Below are positions 43,517-53,462 of a DNA stretch of 64,000 bases, piece after piece. The notes beneath the pieces were generated by a model. That model did not search any database. It had not been told where the DNA came from and saw only the letters and a program-made list of their open reading frames with translations. The translations under genes were made by a program, and so were the position numbers. This DNA is from BOG-908 sp964242115. Lineage in GTDB: Bacteria > Pseudomonadota > Alphaproteobacteria > Acetobacterales > Acetobacteraceae. Every line of letters begins with the position of its first letter. Positions within the stretch are counted from its first letter, which is position 1. The stretch spans positions 558,001-622,000 of the forward strand of contig CAXSZX010000001.1 of the NCBI GenBank assembly GCA_964242115.1. Reading direction: 5' to 3'.

Positions 43517-45268
43517 ATGAAGCACGTCCCCGCCTTCCTGCTAAGCCTGTGGCTACGCCAGCGGACCCTCGCCGCCGTGGTGCTGCTCGGCATGACGGCC
43601 GCCACCCTGGCAGACATCGCCACGCCCGTTTTCGCCGGCCGCCTGGTGGACGCGGTGGGCGGCGGCCAGCATGACGCCGCCTGGCGGGCGCTGGTGATGA
43701 TCGGCGTGCTCGGCGGTTTCATGCTCGCCGTGCGGCAGTTGGCGCTGTGGGGCATCGTGCGGCTGACGCTGCGGATGATGCAGGACGTCAAGGCGGAGGC
43801 CTTCGCCCGCGTGCAGGCCTTCTCCGCGTCGTGGCACGCCGAGAGCTTTTCCGGCGCGGTGGTGCGCCAGGTGCTGCGCGGCGCCGGCGCGGTGGACGCG
43901 CTGAACGACGTGGTCGCGTTCTCGCTGCTGCCGGGGATCACCGTGCTGGTCGGGGCCTCGCTGCTGCTGGGCCTGCGTTGGCCGGCCATGGGCATCGCCG
44001 TCGGCGCGGGCTGCGCTGCCTACCTGGTGCTGACAGTGTGGCTCTCGGTCAGCTGGGTGTCGCCAGCGGCACAGCTCTCCAACGCGTGGGACACGCGGGT
44101 GTCCGGCGCGCTGGCCGACGCCATCACCTGCAACGCCTCGGTCAAAGCGTTCGGCGCCGAGCTGCGCGAGGAGGACCGGCTGGACGGCGTGCTGGGCAAG
44201 TGGGCGCGGCGCACCGACCGCACCTGGATGCGCGGGGTGGGCAGCTTCTCCCTGCAGGGGCTCGCACTGCTGGGGCTGCAGCTGCTGATCATCGGCACAA
44301 TCACCTGGCTGTGGCGGCGCGGCAAGGCCGGCGCCGGCGACGTGGCCACGGTGCTGACGATGTATTTCGTGCTGCACGGCTACCTGCGCACCATGGGCCA
44401 GACGGTCCGCGAGGTGCAGCGCGGCGTCAACGATATGGCCGAGCTGGTGGCCTTGCACCGTGCGAAGCCGGAGGTGACGGACCGCCCGGGCGCCGGCAAG
44501 CTGCGTGTGGGGGCGGGGCGGATCGAATTCGACCAGGTGTGGTTCGGCTACGGCGTGCACGGCACTGCGCTGTTCGACGGGCTGTCGGTCTCCATACGCG
44601 GCGGGGAGCGGGTGGGCCTGGTGGGGCCGTCGGGTTCGGGCAAGTCCAGCTTCGTGCGGCTGATCCAGCGGCTGCACGATCTGCAGGACGGCACCATCCG
44701 CATCGACGGGCAGGACATCGCCGGCGTGCAGCAGGCGAGTTTGCGCCGGCAGATCGCCGTGGTGCCGCAGGAGCCGACACTGTTCCACCGCACGCTGGCG
44801 GAAAACATCGCCTACGGAAGGCCGGGTGCGTCGGCGGCCGAAATAGAGCAGGCGGCCCGTCTGGCGCACGCGCACGAGTTCATCGTCCGCCAGCCGAAGG
44901 GTTACGCAACGCTGGTGGGCGAGCGCGGCATCAAGCTGTCCGGCGGCGAGCGCCAGCGCGTGGCCATTGCCCGCGCCTTCCTGGCGGACGCGCCGATCCT
45001 GATCCTGGACGAGGCGACGTCCAGCCTGGATTCGGAGAGCGAGGCGGCGATCCAGGCGGCGATGGAGACGCTGATCGAGGGACGCACGGCGATCGTCATC
45101 GCGCACCGGCTGTCCACCGTGCGTGCGATGGACCGGATATTGGTGTTCGACCGCGGGCGCATCGTGGAGGAGGGGCCCCACGACGCGCTGGTGGCGCGGA
45201 CGGGCGGTGTATACCGGCGGCTGTTCGAGCGGCAGGCGATGGGGATGACGGAAGCGATTGTTTTTTGA
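43517..45268 (+). CDS. ABC exporter, fused membrane and ATPase domains
   Basis: A 583-residue half-transporter. Residues 1-310 are a six-helix type I exporter domain (LAAVVLLGMTAATLADIATPVFAGRLVDAV, VLVGASLLLGLRWPAMGIAVGAGCAAYLV). The ATPase has Walker A GPSGSGKSSFVRLIQRL, Q-loop VVPQEPTLFHRTLAENIAYG, signature KLSGGERQRVAIARAFL, Walker B ILILDEATSSLD and the H-loop IAHRLSTV. It would act as a homodimer and export a lipid, peptide or drug; the substrate is unknown. The ATG at 43517 begins where the family begins; longer ORFs translate PHE copy 23. No strong Shine-Dalgarno is seen. Confidence 0.92.
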   Translation: MKHVPAFLLSLWLRQRTLAAVVLLGMTAATLADIATPVFAGRLVDAVGGGQHDAAWRALVMIGVLGGFMLAVRQLALWGIVRLTLRMMQDVKAEAFARVQAFSASWHAESFSGAVVRQVLRGAGAVDALNDVVAFSLLPGITVLVGASLLLGLRWPAMGIAVGAGCAAYLVLTVWLSVSWVSPAAQLSNAWDTRVSGALADAITCNASVKAFGAELREEDRLDGVLGKWARRTDRTWMRGVGSFSLQGLALLGLQLLIIGTITWLWRRGKAGAGDVATVLTMYFVLHGYLRTMGQTVREVQRGVNDMAELVALHRAKPEVTDRPGAGKLRVGAGRIEFDQVWFGYGVHGTALFDGLSVSIRGGERVGLVGPSGSGKSSFVRLIQRLHDLQDGTIRIDGQDIAGVQQASLRRQIAVVPQEPTLFHRTLAENIAYGRPGASAAEIEQAARLAHAHEFIVRQPKGYATLVGERGIKLSGGERQRVAIARAFLADAPILILDEATSSLDSESEAAIQAAMETLIEGRTAIVIAHRLSTVRAMDRILVFDRGRIVEEGPHDALVARTGGVYRRLFERQAMGMTEAIVF

Positions 45269-45283
45269 CGGACAACCGCCGGA

Positions 45284-45394
45284 AGAAAGCCAAGAGACTT
45301 CTGGTCCTGCTGTCGCGGAAGTATCTGTAGCGCGTACCCAGGGAACAGAAGTCTTTTGGTTCTTTTTTTCAAAAAAGAACCGCTTGCTTGTCTT
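45284..45394 (-). repeat. PHE copy 24 (left hairpin lost)
   Basis: The left end keeps AAGAAAGCCAAG then jumps to GACTTCTGGTCCTGCTGTCGCGG, so the hairpin was deleted. The right GCGGTTC arm is intact. Confidence 0.75.
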
Positions 45395-45447
45395 CCGCAA
45401 AGCGAGCGCTCGGCCGCGACAGACTATTATGGCCAGCCGGGCAAGCT

Positions 45448-45485
45448 AAAGCCCCTGGAACGCGAGAACGCGTCCCAGGGGCTTT
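45448..45485. terminator. Hairpin, likely terminator of the lipoprotein gene
   Basis: AAAGCCCCTGG(A)ACGCG, a four-base loop, then CGCGTCCCAGGGGCTTT form a long near-perfect stem. It lies downstream of the minus-strand lipoprotein gene and could also act on the plus strand after the ABC exporter. It is unrelated to PHE sequence. Confidence 0.6.
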
Positions 45486-45548
45486 GGAACCAGATTACAG
45501 TCTCAGCCCGCGTGCTCTTCGGACCCGAAGAGCAACGAAGTCCGAAGA

Positions 45549-45752
45549 CTAGCCCCGTGCAGGCGGGACAGGAGTAGACGGCGGGGGTGGCGGAGGAGGC
45601 GGCGGTGGCGCCGGCTGAGCCGGTGGGGGCGGCGGAGGTGGGGGCGGGTTGTCGGCACAGGCCCCGAGCAGTGCCACAGGGACGATGACAGCAACGATTG
45701 CCGCACCACGGAACAACTTGCGACGAAGTGTTGTGTCAGAAACGGCGACCAT
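45549..45752 (-). CDS. Small proline-rich lipoprotein
   Basis: A 67-residue protein. A basic N-terminus (MVAVSDTTLRRKLFRG) is followed by the hydrophobic stretch AAIVAVIVPVALLGA and a lipobox LLGAC, so the mature protein would be lipid-anchored from Cys32. The rest is almost only proline with a few Ala, Gln and Ser. TAGGAG lies at good spacing upstream of the ATG, and a hairpin terminator lies downstream, both of which support a real gene. Function is unknown; such tails can span or contact peptidoglycan. The L,D-transpeptidase gene is divergent from it. Confidence 0.65.
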   Translation of the reverse strand: MVAVSDTTLRRKLFRGAAIVAVIVPVALLGACADNPPPPPPPPPAQPAPPPPPPPPPPSTPVPPARG

Positions 45753-45852
45753 CCGCTACTCCTACCCGAGGTATTCGTTGGAAGCATGATGTAAGGGCGA
45801 TTCTGAACGTAAAGTCAAATGGTTAGTTATAGCGGTAGACAAAGGTCCAGTA

Positions 45853-47319
45853 ATGCTACGAGTGTACACGCACTGGCGGGAGACCGGCTTCGGCCGCCAG
45901 AAGCCTTCGAGTCCCGTCCGATCTCTGTCTTGCCGGCGCAGCAGGTTTGCAGGCGGCCTGACCGTGCTCCTGGCAGCTTGTGCGCTAAGCGCGTGCGACC
46001 TGGTTTCGGATCCAGAAACGACCCTTGCCCCTGAGCAGCAAGCCGATACAGAACTCCATACCCGGATCGGCGACGCGCCGGAGTTGGCTGTTGCCGGCGT
46101 CCCGCTGAACGCTTCGTTGCTGCAGCGATTCTACGCACGACACGGCTTCGAGCCAGTCTGGACGGACCGGCAGGCGCAAACGCAGTCGCTGGTGGATGCC
46201 GTGCTGCGCGCCGGCGATCAGGGTCTTGACCCGAACCTGTTTCATGCGGACCTGCTGCGGCGCAAGGCAACGTTGCCGCCGCTGGACCGCGACCTTGTGT
46301 TGTCCGACGCTTTCCTGACCTACGCGGACGCGCTGGCCCGCGGCGCGGTGCCGGTTGAGCGCCGAGGCGGCGACGAGGTTCTGGCGCCCGAGCCGACCGA
46401 TGTGGCCGCCGCACTCGACGCCGCGATCGACAGCCCAGATCCGGGAGCGGCCATCGACGCGCTGGCGCCGCATACGCCAACCTACCTCGCACTCCGCAAG
46501 GCCTTGCGGGCGTATCGCCCCGGGGCGGCTTCTGGCAACGCAATTGCCACGAACCGCCTGCGGGCAATCGAGGTGGGCCTCGAACGCCAACGCTGGCTGC
46601 CGCGACCCCTGCCTGCGGACCGGGTCTGGGTGAACGTGGCCGCACAGCAACTGGCACTCTACCGTTCTGGCCGCCCGGTTTTCACCTCGCGGGTTGTCGT
46701 CGGCGAAGATGTCAGGCGCAATCAGACGCCCGAGTTCCGCGCCACCATCGACGCGAGTTTTTTCGACCCGCCATGGGTTGTCCCCGCAGACATCGTCACG
46801 CGCGAGATCCTGCCGAAGATCGATCGCGACCCGAACTACCTTGCCCGGAACCACATGGTCATGCTGGACGGTGGCGAGGCGGAGCAACTGCCCGGACCCG
46901 ATGCCGGGCTCGGGCTGATCATGTTCGACATGCCGAACCGGTTCGACGTTTTCCTGCACGACACGCCGGACAGGTACATTTTCAACCGCGACAACCGCCG
47001 CATCAGCCACGGATGCATCCGCGTACAGAACCCGCGTGAGTTAGGCGCACTGCTGCTGCAGGAACCGCTCAACAGCATCAACCGAGGGATCGCGATGGGC
47101 AGCACCACGCGGCACGACCTGCCAACGCCGGTGCCGGTGTTTGTGGTGTACGAAACGGTGTTTCTGGATGCCGGTGATACGCTGCAATTCCGCCCGGACT
47201 TCTACCAGCGCGACGCCAAGATCTGGCAGGAGCTGCAAAGACGGCCGCAGCGCCGAGACGTGACCGCGCACAGGGATGTTCGGCCGCGCGGTTCTGACCC
47301 CAAAAGGCTTAGGGGATGA
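45853..47319 (+). CDS. L,D-transpeptidase (YcbB/LdtD-like)
   Basis: A 488-residue exported enzyme that makes 3-3 cross-links in peptidoglycan or attaches proteins to it. The N-terminus has a hydrophobic segment with lipobox-like Cys (GGLTVLLAACALSACDL). A peptidoglycan-binding-like region follows (LLQRFYARHGFEPVWTD, VDAVLRAGDQGLDPNLFHADLL). The YkuD catalytic domain has VWVNVAAQQLALYRSGRPVFTSRVVVG and the active-site block RRISHGCIRVQNPRELG with the catalytic Cys. The inserted segment before the active site (FDVFLHDTPDRYIFNRDNR) is typical of the YcbB group. A long Arg-rich tail ends the protein. Confidence 0.9.
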   Translation: MLRVYTHWRETGFGRQKPSSPVRSLSCRRSRFAGGLTVLLAACALSACDLVSDPETTLAPEQQADTELHTRIGDAPELAVAGVPLNASLLQRFYARHGFEPVWTDRQAQTQSLVDAVLRAGDQGLDPNLFHADLLRRKATLPPLDRDLVLSDAFLTYADALARGAVPVERRGGDEVLAPEPTDVAAALDAAIDSPDPGAAIDALAPHTPTYLALRKALRAYRPGAASGNAIATNRLRAIEVGLERQRWLPRPLPADRVWVNVAAQQLALYRSGRPVFTSRVVVGEDVRRNQTPEFRATIDASFFDPPWVVPADIVTREILPKIDRDPNYLARNHMVMLDGGEAEQLPGPDAGLGLIMFDMPNRFDVFLHDTPDRYIFNRDNRRISHGCIRVQNPRELGALLLQEPLNSINRGIAMGSTTRHDLPTPVPVFVVYETVFLDAGDTLQFRPDFYQRDAKIWQELQRRPQRRDVTAHRDVRPRGSDPKRLRG

Positions 47320-47360
47320 TCCTTACAGGAGCCGCGAAAACCATGACCCGTAGCTAAAAA

Positions 47361-47490
47361 ATAGGGCCTGTTTTTTTGAAAAAAAGCAGCAAAAAACTTT
47401 TGTCTCTGCTGTCGCGGAGTCTCCCTCAGCGTGTACTCAGGGAACAAAAGCTTTTTGCTTCTTTTTCTCGAAAAAGAAGGCCTTGCTTCC
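47361..47490. repeat. PHE copy 25 (both arms GGCC type)
   Basis: Both ends are the GGCCT type, an exception to the usual mixed ends. The centre GTCTCTGCTGTCGCGGAG resembles copy 22. The next base starts the stop codon of the tricorn-like gene. Confidence 0.8.
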
Positions 47491-50400
47491 TTACGGCTGC
47501 GGCTTCACCATCCCCGACTCTGGATAAGGCGGCAACAACGGCGGTGGCTTCGGCAGCCCCGCCGGTTTGCCCGCAATCGCCTTCATCATCAGGCCCACCG
47601 CCGTCTCCAACTGCTTGTCGTGTCCTGCGAGCAAGTCCGCCGGCTCGTTCTCCACGGTCACGTCCGGGTCTACGCCGTGGTTTTCCACCGCCCAGTGGCT
47701 GTCCTGGGTGAACAGCGCGCTTTCGGGTATGGTGACGTAGCCGCCGTCCATCATCTTCCAGTTGCCGCGGATGCCGCGCACGCCGCCCCAGCTTCGTGTA
47801 CCGAGAAGTTGCCCCAGGCCGTAGCGCTTGAACAGCCAGGGAAAGATATCGCCGTCGGACGCGGACCAGTGGTTCAGCAGCGCTATCTTCGGGCCGGCGA
47901 CTACCTCATTCGGCTCGGTGGTGACGACGGACTCGCGGTTGACGCCGAGCGAGACCAGCGTGCGCCGCAGCCGTTCCAGCGCCATCGGGGCGACGAAACC
48001 GCCGCCGTTCCAGCGGTCGTCCATGATCAACGCCTGGCGGTCGAGTTGGCGATAGAATTGCCGCACGAATTGCTGCAGGCCGAGCTGTTCCATGTCCGAC
48101 ATGTAGACGTAGCCGACGCGGCCGCCGGAGAGTTTGTCGACCAGGGCTTGGTTGTGGGCGATCTGGGCGCGCTCCCGCAGGCTCAGCTCGGAGGCGACTG
48201 GCTTGACCAGAATGTGGCGCGGCGTACCCGTGGGGCTGTCGGCCACGTTCAGTTCGACCGGCTGGCCGGGGTCGGTCAGTTGCAGCAGGCTGTCCGGGTC
48301 GGCGGGCGCGTGCAGGTTGGCGCCGTTGATCGCCAGCACGGTGTCGCCCGCCTTGACCGCCAGGCCGGGTTCGGCGAGCGGGCTGCGGTATTCTTCGCGC
48401 GTGTTGTCGCCCGGGTAGATGGTGGCGAGCTTGTAGCGGCCGGAGGCGGAGTCGAGCGCCCAGTCCACGCCGAGCAGCGCCGGTTTCACCTTCGGGGTGG
48501 TGTCGCCGTCGTCGCCGCCACCCACGTATGTGTGCGAGTTGCCGATCTCGCCGTTCACCTGGCCGATCAGCCAGTTGAGGTCCTCGCGCGAGCCGAGCGT
48601 CGGCACCAGTTTGACGTAGTTGTCGTGCACCGACTGCCAGTTCTGCCCGTTCATGACCGGAGAGAAGAAGAAGTCGCGCTCCAGCCGCCAGGCATTGTCG
48701 AACATCTCCGCCCATTCGGCCTTGGGGTCGACCACCATGCGCAGGTGACCGAGGTTCAGCTTGTTGGCGCTGTCGTGGTCCTTCTCCGCATCCGGTTTGA
48801 CGTCCAACACAGTGTAGTCCTTCGCGTGCCGGATCAGCACGCGCTTGCCGCCGGCGGCAAGCGCGTAGCTGTCGACGTCCTCGGCCACCACCGCATCCTT
48901 GCGTTTGGTGAGGTCGTAGACGTGGAGCGCCGATTTCTCGCCGGGCAAGTTGCCCTCAATCAGCGAGATCGGCTGCGTGAGGTAGATCAGCTTGTCGCCC
49001 GTCGCGTCCATCTGCGCGATGTTGGCGGGTTCCACCGGGACCGCCACTGCGCGGTCCATCATCGCGTCCAGGTCGACGCGGATGGGCGCGATTGGTTTGC
49101 CCGCCGCGTGCTCCGTCTTGCCATCGCCCGCCTGCTTGTCGCCACCAGGCTTCTTGTCCGCATGCGGCTTGTTGGAGTCCGCCTTGCCGGAGTCCTCGCC
49201 CGTCGCTTCGTCCGACCGCGGCGCCAGCGGCGATGCGGTGTCGGCCGCCAGCGGGATCGCGTAGATGCCGGTCGACTTCAGCACTGCAAAGTCGAACTCC
49301 TCGTCGGAGATGATGGTGTTCTCGTTGCGGCTCGACTGGAAATACAGGTATTTGCCGTCCGGCGACCACACCGGGGAGCTGTCAGTGCTGTCGCCCGGGC
49401 CGAGGCGCGTCAACTTGCCTGTGCCGATCTCGTAAAGATACAGGTCGCGCCGTTGCCGATGGTCGCTGAACGCCATGCTGAAGGCGAGCCAGCGGCTGTC
49501 CGGCGAGAACGCCTGGTCGTGTATCTCGGTCAGCCTGTCCTGCGCCACCTGCTTCGGTGCGCCGCCATCCGCACCAACCGTCCACAGTCTGTGCGCGCTG
49601 TCGGAAAACGCGAGCGTCTTGCCGTCGGGAGCCCAGGTCGGGCCGTAGAGGTAGCCTTCCTTGAAGCTGGTCAGAAGCTTTTCAGGACCACCCTCAGACG
49701 GCCGTGTGGCGACCTGCTGGCTGCCGCTGCTGTCGGTGGTGTACGCCACCGTCTTGCCATCCGGCGACCAGGCAGGATGATCCTCGTCGGCGTTTTGCGT
49801 GTTGGTCAGGTTGCGCGTGGCCCCGTCTTCGGTGGGCACGCTGAAGATGTCGCCGCGGGCGGAGAACAGCGTGCGCTTGCCGTTCGGCGAGAGCGCGTAA
49901 TCCACCTGCTGCGCCATGTCCTGCTCGCGGATCATGTCCTTCGCATCGGCTACGTGCGGGCGGGTGCGCGGGTTGTCGTCCGGCACGGAGACGGCGACCT
50001 CGTGCAGCTTCTCGTCAGGCAGGTCGAGCACGTATAACTTGCCACCCTGCTGGAAGGCGATCGCGTTGCTGCCGTAGGCGGGAAAGTCGATGTCGTAGTC
50101 GGTGAAGTGCGTGACCTCGCGTGTCTTTTTCGTGTCGAGGTCGTAGCACCAGATGTTGGCGCGGCGGTGTTCGTCCTGGTCGGACAGGTAGTAGATCTTT
50201 CGGCCGACCCACATCGGCGAGGTGTTGGTGCCGGACCAGTCGGTGACCTGCGTCAGGCGGCGGGATTGCAGGTCGTAGGTGAACACCTGCTGCGCCAGGC
50301 CGCCGTTGTAGCGTTTCCAGGTGCGGAAGTTGCGCAGAATGCGGTTGTAGGCGATTTCGTGGCCGCTCGGGCCGTACGTCAGCAACCCGACGGCGCTGTC

Positions 50401-50886
50401 CAGCGGCAATTTGGTGGGCAGGCCGCCGGCAACCGGCACCTGGTAGGCGTAGTCGGTCCAGCCGTTCCATTGGTCGCGCTTGGACAGGAACACCACGGCG
50501 CTGGAATCCGGCGTCCAGGTGACCACCATGTTGTCGGGCGCGTGGCGGCCGCCGGTGCCGGTCTCCACGGTGGGGTGGTAGGACAGGCGCCGCGCCTGAC
50601 CGCCGGCAGCCGGGATCACCCAAACGTCGGTGCCGGCGTTGCTCGCCTCGGTGTAGGCGATCCACTTGCCGTCCGGCGAGACACGCGGGAACATGTCCTG
50701 GCCCGCAGCGCTGGTCAGCCGGATTGCTGTGCCGCCGGCCTTCGGCACCATCCAGATGTTGCCGTCAGCAACGAACACCACCTTGTCGCCGGCGGGCTGC
50801 GGAAAGCGCGGCAGGGCGGCCGCGGCAGAACCCGCGTAGCAGACGGTGGCAAGCAGGGCTGCTCTGGTCAGGCGAGAAAACGTCAC
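47491..50886 (-). CDS. Tricorn-like S41 protease
   Basis: A 1131-residue exported protease. A signal peptide (AALLATVCYAGSAAAA) is followed by two beta-propeller regions with TolB/WD-like repeats (RVSPDGKWIAYTEASN, AWSPDGKTVAYTTDSSG, VWSPDGKYLYFQSS). A core-1/PDZ region has PLAEPGLAVKAGDTVLAINGANL. The C-terminal S41 catalytic domain has VGYVYMSDME, IMDDRWNGGGFVAP, the nucleophile block LLNHWSASDGDIFPWLFK and GTRSWGGVRG. Tricorn-type proteases degrade oligopeptides, and bacterial homologues with signal peptides act in the periplasm. The gene is monocistronic, with PHE sequence touching its stop. Confidence 0.92.
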   Translation of the reverse strand: MTFSRLTRAALLATVCYAGSAAAALPRFPQPAGDKVVFVADGNIWMVPKAGGTAIRLTSAAGQDMFPRVSPDGKWIAYTEASNAGTDVWVIPAAGGQARRLSYHPTVETGTGGRHAPDNMVVTWTPDSSAVVFLSKRDQWNGWTDYAYQVPVAGGLPTKLPLDSAVGLLTYGPSGHEIAYNRILRNFRTWKRYNGGLAQQVFTYDLQSRRLTQVTDWSGTNTSPMWVGRKIYYLSDQDEHRRANIWCYDLDTKKTREVTHFTDYDIDFPAYGSNAIAFQQGGKLYVLDLPDEKLHEVAVSVPDDNPRTRPHVADAKDMIREQDMAQQVDYALSPNGKRTLFSARGDIFSVPTEDGATRNLTNTQNADEDHPAWSPDGKTVAYTTDSSGSQQVATRPSEGGPEKLLTSFKEGYLYGPTWAPDGKTLAFSDSAHRLWTVGADGGAPKQVAQDRLTEIHDQAFSPDSRWLAFSMAFSDHRQRRDLYLYEIGTGKLTRLGPGDSTDSSPVWSPDGKYLYFQSSRNENTIISDEEFDFAVLKSTGIYAIPLAADTASPLAPRSDEATGEDSGKADSNKPHADKKPGGDKQAGDGKTEHAAGKPIAPIRVDLDAMMDRAVAVPVEPANIAQMDATGDKLIYLTQPISLIEGNLPGEKSALHVYDLTKRKDAVVAEDVDSYALAAGGKRVLIRHAKDYTVLDVKPDAEKDHDSANKLNLGHLRMVVDPKAEWAEMFDNAWRLERDFFFSPVMNGQNWQSVHDNYVKLVPTLGSREDLNWLIGQVNGEIGNSHTYVGGGDDGDTTPKVKPALLGVDWALDSASGRYKLATIYPGDNTREEYRSPLAEPGLAVKAGDTVLAINGANLHAPADPDSLLQLTDPGQPVELNVADSPTGTPRHILVKPVASELSLRERAQIAHNQALVDKLSGGRVGYVYMSDMEQLGLQQFVRQFYRQLDRQALIMDDRWNGGGFVAPMALERLRRTLVSLGVNRESVVTTEPNEVVAGPKIALLNHWSASDGDIFPWLFKRYGLGQLLGTRSWGGVRGIRGNWKMMDGGYVTIPESALFTQDSHWAVENHGVDPDVTVENEPADLLAGHDKQLETAVGLMMKAIAGKPAGLPKPPPLLPPYPESGMVKPQP

Positions 50887-50957
50887 GACGGCTTCGTCCC
50901 GGATGTGGCGCGGCGGACGATATAAGGTAGCAGGGCGGCGTCAAGAGACGACTGGCG

Positions 50958-51280
50958 GAAGCAAGAAAGCAGTTCTTTTTTGAAAACCAAAAAACTTTCC
51001 TATTCTGTCGCCGACCTTTCACGAACATACGCGTGGGTGACGAAAGCTTAGCTTTTAAATGCTGCAACCGTAGTATTGAAGCACGTCACGCTGACGGCGC
51101 CGAACCGGTGAAGATGCTGGCCCGCCATTTATACGGAACACTGTCGTCGCGGCTTAAGGAAACCATCGGACTGCTGGCCACGCCCAAGGATACCCAGCTA
51201 TCGCGACCCTCTCCGCCGACGTCCACCCAAAACCAGAAGTCTTTGGTTCTATTTTCAAGAAAGAACCGCTTGCCTTGCCT
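50958..51280. repeat. PHE copy 26 (arms separated by about 210 bp)
   Basis: A left GCAGTTC arm (50958-51010, hairpin shortened to TTTTTTGAAAACC) and a right GCGGTTC arm (51224-51280) flank a 213-bp stretch with no recognised gene. Either two half copies remain or a complete copy was interrupted. The whole gap 50887-51354 has no supportable ORF. Confidence 0.5.
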
Positions 51281-51354
51281 TCATCACCGGCGCGAGGAGC
51301 GCCGGGACGTCGGGCGGCTTCCTGCAATTCCTCGCTCAGATACAAGATGTCTGC

Positions 51355-53305
51355 CTACTCCGGTGCCTTCTGGTTGTTGTTACGGTCCGCGTCCGGCAAC
51401 ACGTGATCCGGATCAATCGTCACGTCTTGCACCGGCATCGTCGTCGGCAACTCCAGCGTCGCAGTGGCACCTTTGAAGAAGGCCTCCACAGGTAGCTTCA
51501 TGCGTTCGGACGTGCCGTCCTGGAACCGCACCTCCATCATCGCCGGCATCACCAGCCTGTCGCGCGCCGTCACCTCCACGTGCAGGCCGTGGCTTGGCCC
51601 GCCGGGTGCGTAGGCGACCTTGGTCACCGCCAGGTCCATCGACTCGTTGTTGAAGTACCAGGCGCGCCACCACCAAGAGAGGTCCTCGCCCGCTTCGCTT
51701 GCCATGAAGCGGAAGAAATCCGACGGGTCCGGATGCTTATAGGCCCATACAGCGATGTAGGCGCGGAACGCCGGGTCGAAGCGCTGCGGACTAAGGATCT
51801 GCTCGCGCAGCAGCACCAAGCCCAGCGCCGGCTTGAAGTAGCTGACCGGGTGGCGGTATCTCTCGCTGATCAGGTCGGCGGGCGCCATGATGGTGGGCGC
51901 GTGCGGGTCGGCCAGCGTCGGCAGTATCTCGTCGACAGGGTTGCCGCCGTGCTCGGCATACTCTGGGTCGCGCTTGGGTGCATACTCGCCGTGGTTGAAC
52001 GCGTCGGACGCGTAGACGTCGATGAAGGTGTTGAAGCCTTCGTCCATCCACGCGTCACGGCGCTCGTTGCTGCCTACGATCATCGGAAACCAGCTGTGGC
52101 CAACCTCGTGCGTGGTAATCCAAAACAGGTCGCGCCCGGCGTCCGCCTTGTCGTCGAAGACGATGCCGGGATACTCCATGCCGGCACCGTGCCCGCCGAG
52201 GTTGACCATCACCGGCCAGGGATAAGTGAACCAGCGTGCGGAGAAATGCTCGATGGCGAACTTCACGTATTCGGTGGAACGGCCCCACTTTTCGGGTCCG
52301 GCCGACTCCGGCGGGTAGACAGACATTGCCAGCGCGTGGCCGCCATCCGGCAGGTTGATGCGTGCCGCGTCCCACACGAACGCCGGCGAGGCGGTGAACG
52401 CCACGTCGCGCGTGTGGTCCATGTGGAAGTGCCAGGTCTGCTCGCCGGTTTGCTTGGGCCGGCTGGCGGCGCTGCCGACTTCGGCCGGCGTGCGGATCAT
52501 CACGGTGTCGTCGCTGCCGGCGGCCTGCGCCAGGCGGTCGCGCTGCGACTGCGTCAGCACTTCGGCGGGATTCTGCAACGCGCCTGAGCCGGCTACGATG
52601 TAGTCCCAGGGAACGGTCACCGCGTAGTCGATGTCGCCGTATTCCAGGTAGAACTCCGAGCCGAGATACGGCGCGGTATCCCAGCCGCGCAGGTCGTCAT
52701 ACACCGCCATGCGCGGGAACCACTGAGCAATCTCGTAGATGTCGCCGTGCGGCGTGCTGGTCACCGCGGTGCGGCCGCCCCAGGCGCCGGGCACGGTGTA
52801 TGTAGGTAATGCTGATGCGCGCGTGCGCACCGTGCGCGAGCTTGCCGGCCAGCCGTAGTTGCAGGCGCGTGTCGCTGACGATGCGCTGCGGTGTTGTGGC
52901 GCGGCCGTCCACCTCCACGCTGATGGCACCTAGCTTGTAGCCGTCGGTGAACTCGTCCGCCGCGCGCTTCTCGTAGCGCGGCATGGCGGCGGCCCTTGCG
53001 TCGCGCCGGTAGATGTTTTGGTCGAGCTGCACCCACAGCGCGTCGAGCGCGTCCGGGCTGTTGTTGGTGTAGGTGATGGTTTCGGTGGCGGTCAGCGTGT
53101 GGGTGGCGGGTTCGATCCGCGCTTGAATGCTGTAGTCGGCACGGTTCTGCCAATAGGCAGGGCCCGGCATGCCGCCGGCGGAGCGGGTGGCGCCGGGCGG
53201 CGTGGGAAGCGTCAGCGGGGCGAAGGCGACCAGCGGGTCCAAAGGCGCGGCGACGGCCGGTGTCGCGGCCAGCAGAGCTAGCAGGAACAGTGGGCGGCTT
53301 GGCAT
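51355..53305 (-). pseudogene. M1 family metallopeptidase with a frameshift
   Basis: A gluzincin aminopeptidase of about 650 residues split in two frames. The first part (from ATG 53305) has a signal peptide (PLFLLALLAATPAVAA) and the N-terminal beta domain ending at ARISITY. The second frame resumes at YTVPGAWGGRTA and carries the exopeptidase loop GGHGAGMEYPG, zinc motif THEVGHSWFP with the downstream Glu in WMDEGFNTF, and a C-terminal helical region. The two join near 52800, where one extra base (or two missing) lies in CCTACATACACC. All catalytic residues are intact, so a recent mutation or a sequencing error is likely. A functional protein would trim N-terminal residues of peptides in the periplasm. 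Confidence 0.85.
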
Positions 53306-53325
53306 GTGCGGGGGACTCCGGAGAG

Positions 53326-53462
53326 AAGCAAGCAAGCAGTTCTTTTTTGTAAAAAAGAACCAAAAAACTTTTGTCTCCGCTGTCGCGCGCTCGTGGGAGA
53401 GTTCGCGACAGCGGAGGCAAAAGTCTTTTGCATCCTTTCTTCAGAAAAGAAGGCCTTGGCTT
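53326..53462 (+). repeat. PHE copy 27 (complete)
   Basis: GCAGTTC arm left, GGCCTTGGC arm right. The inner arms TCTCCGCTGTCGCG and CGCGACAGCGGAGG are exactly complementary over at least 12 bases, so the whole element can fold into one long hairpin. It ends at the zur stop codon. Confidence 0.85.

Noticed and set aside
47431..50037. 868-aa plus-strand ORF opposite the tricorn-like gene
   Set aside because: A shadow ORF of a GC-rich coding strand. It has no domain and the opposite frame is clearly coding. The same reasoning removes 31527-33893, 38742-40400, 9499-11076 and similar frames.
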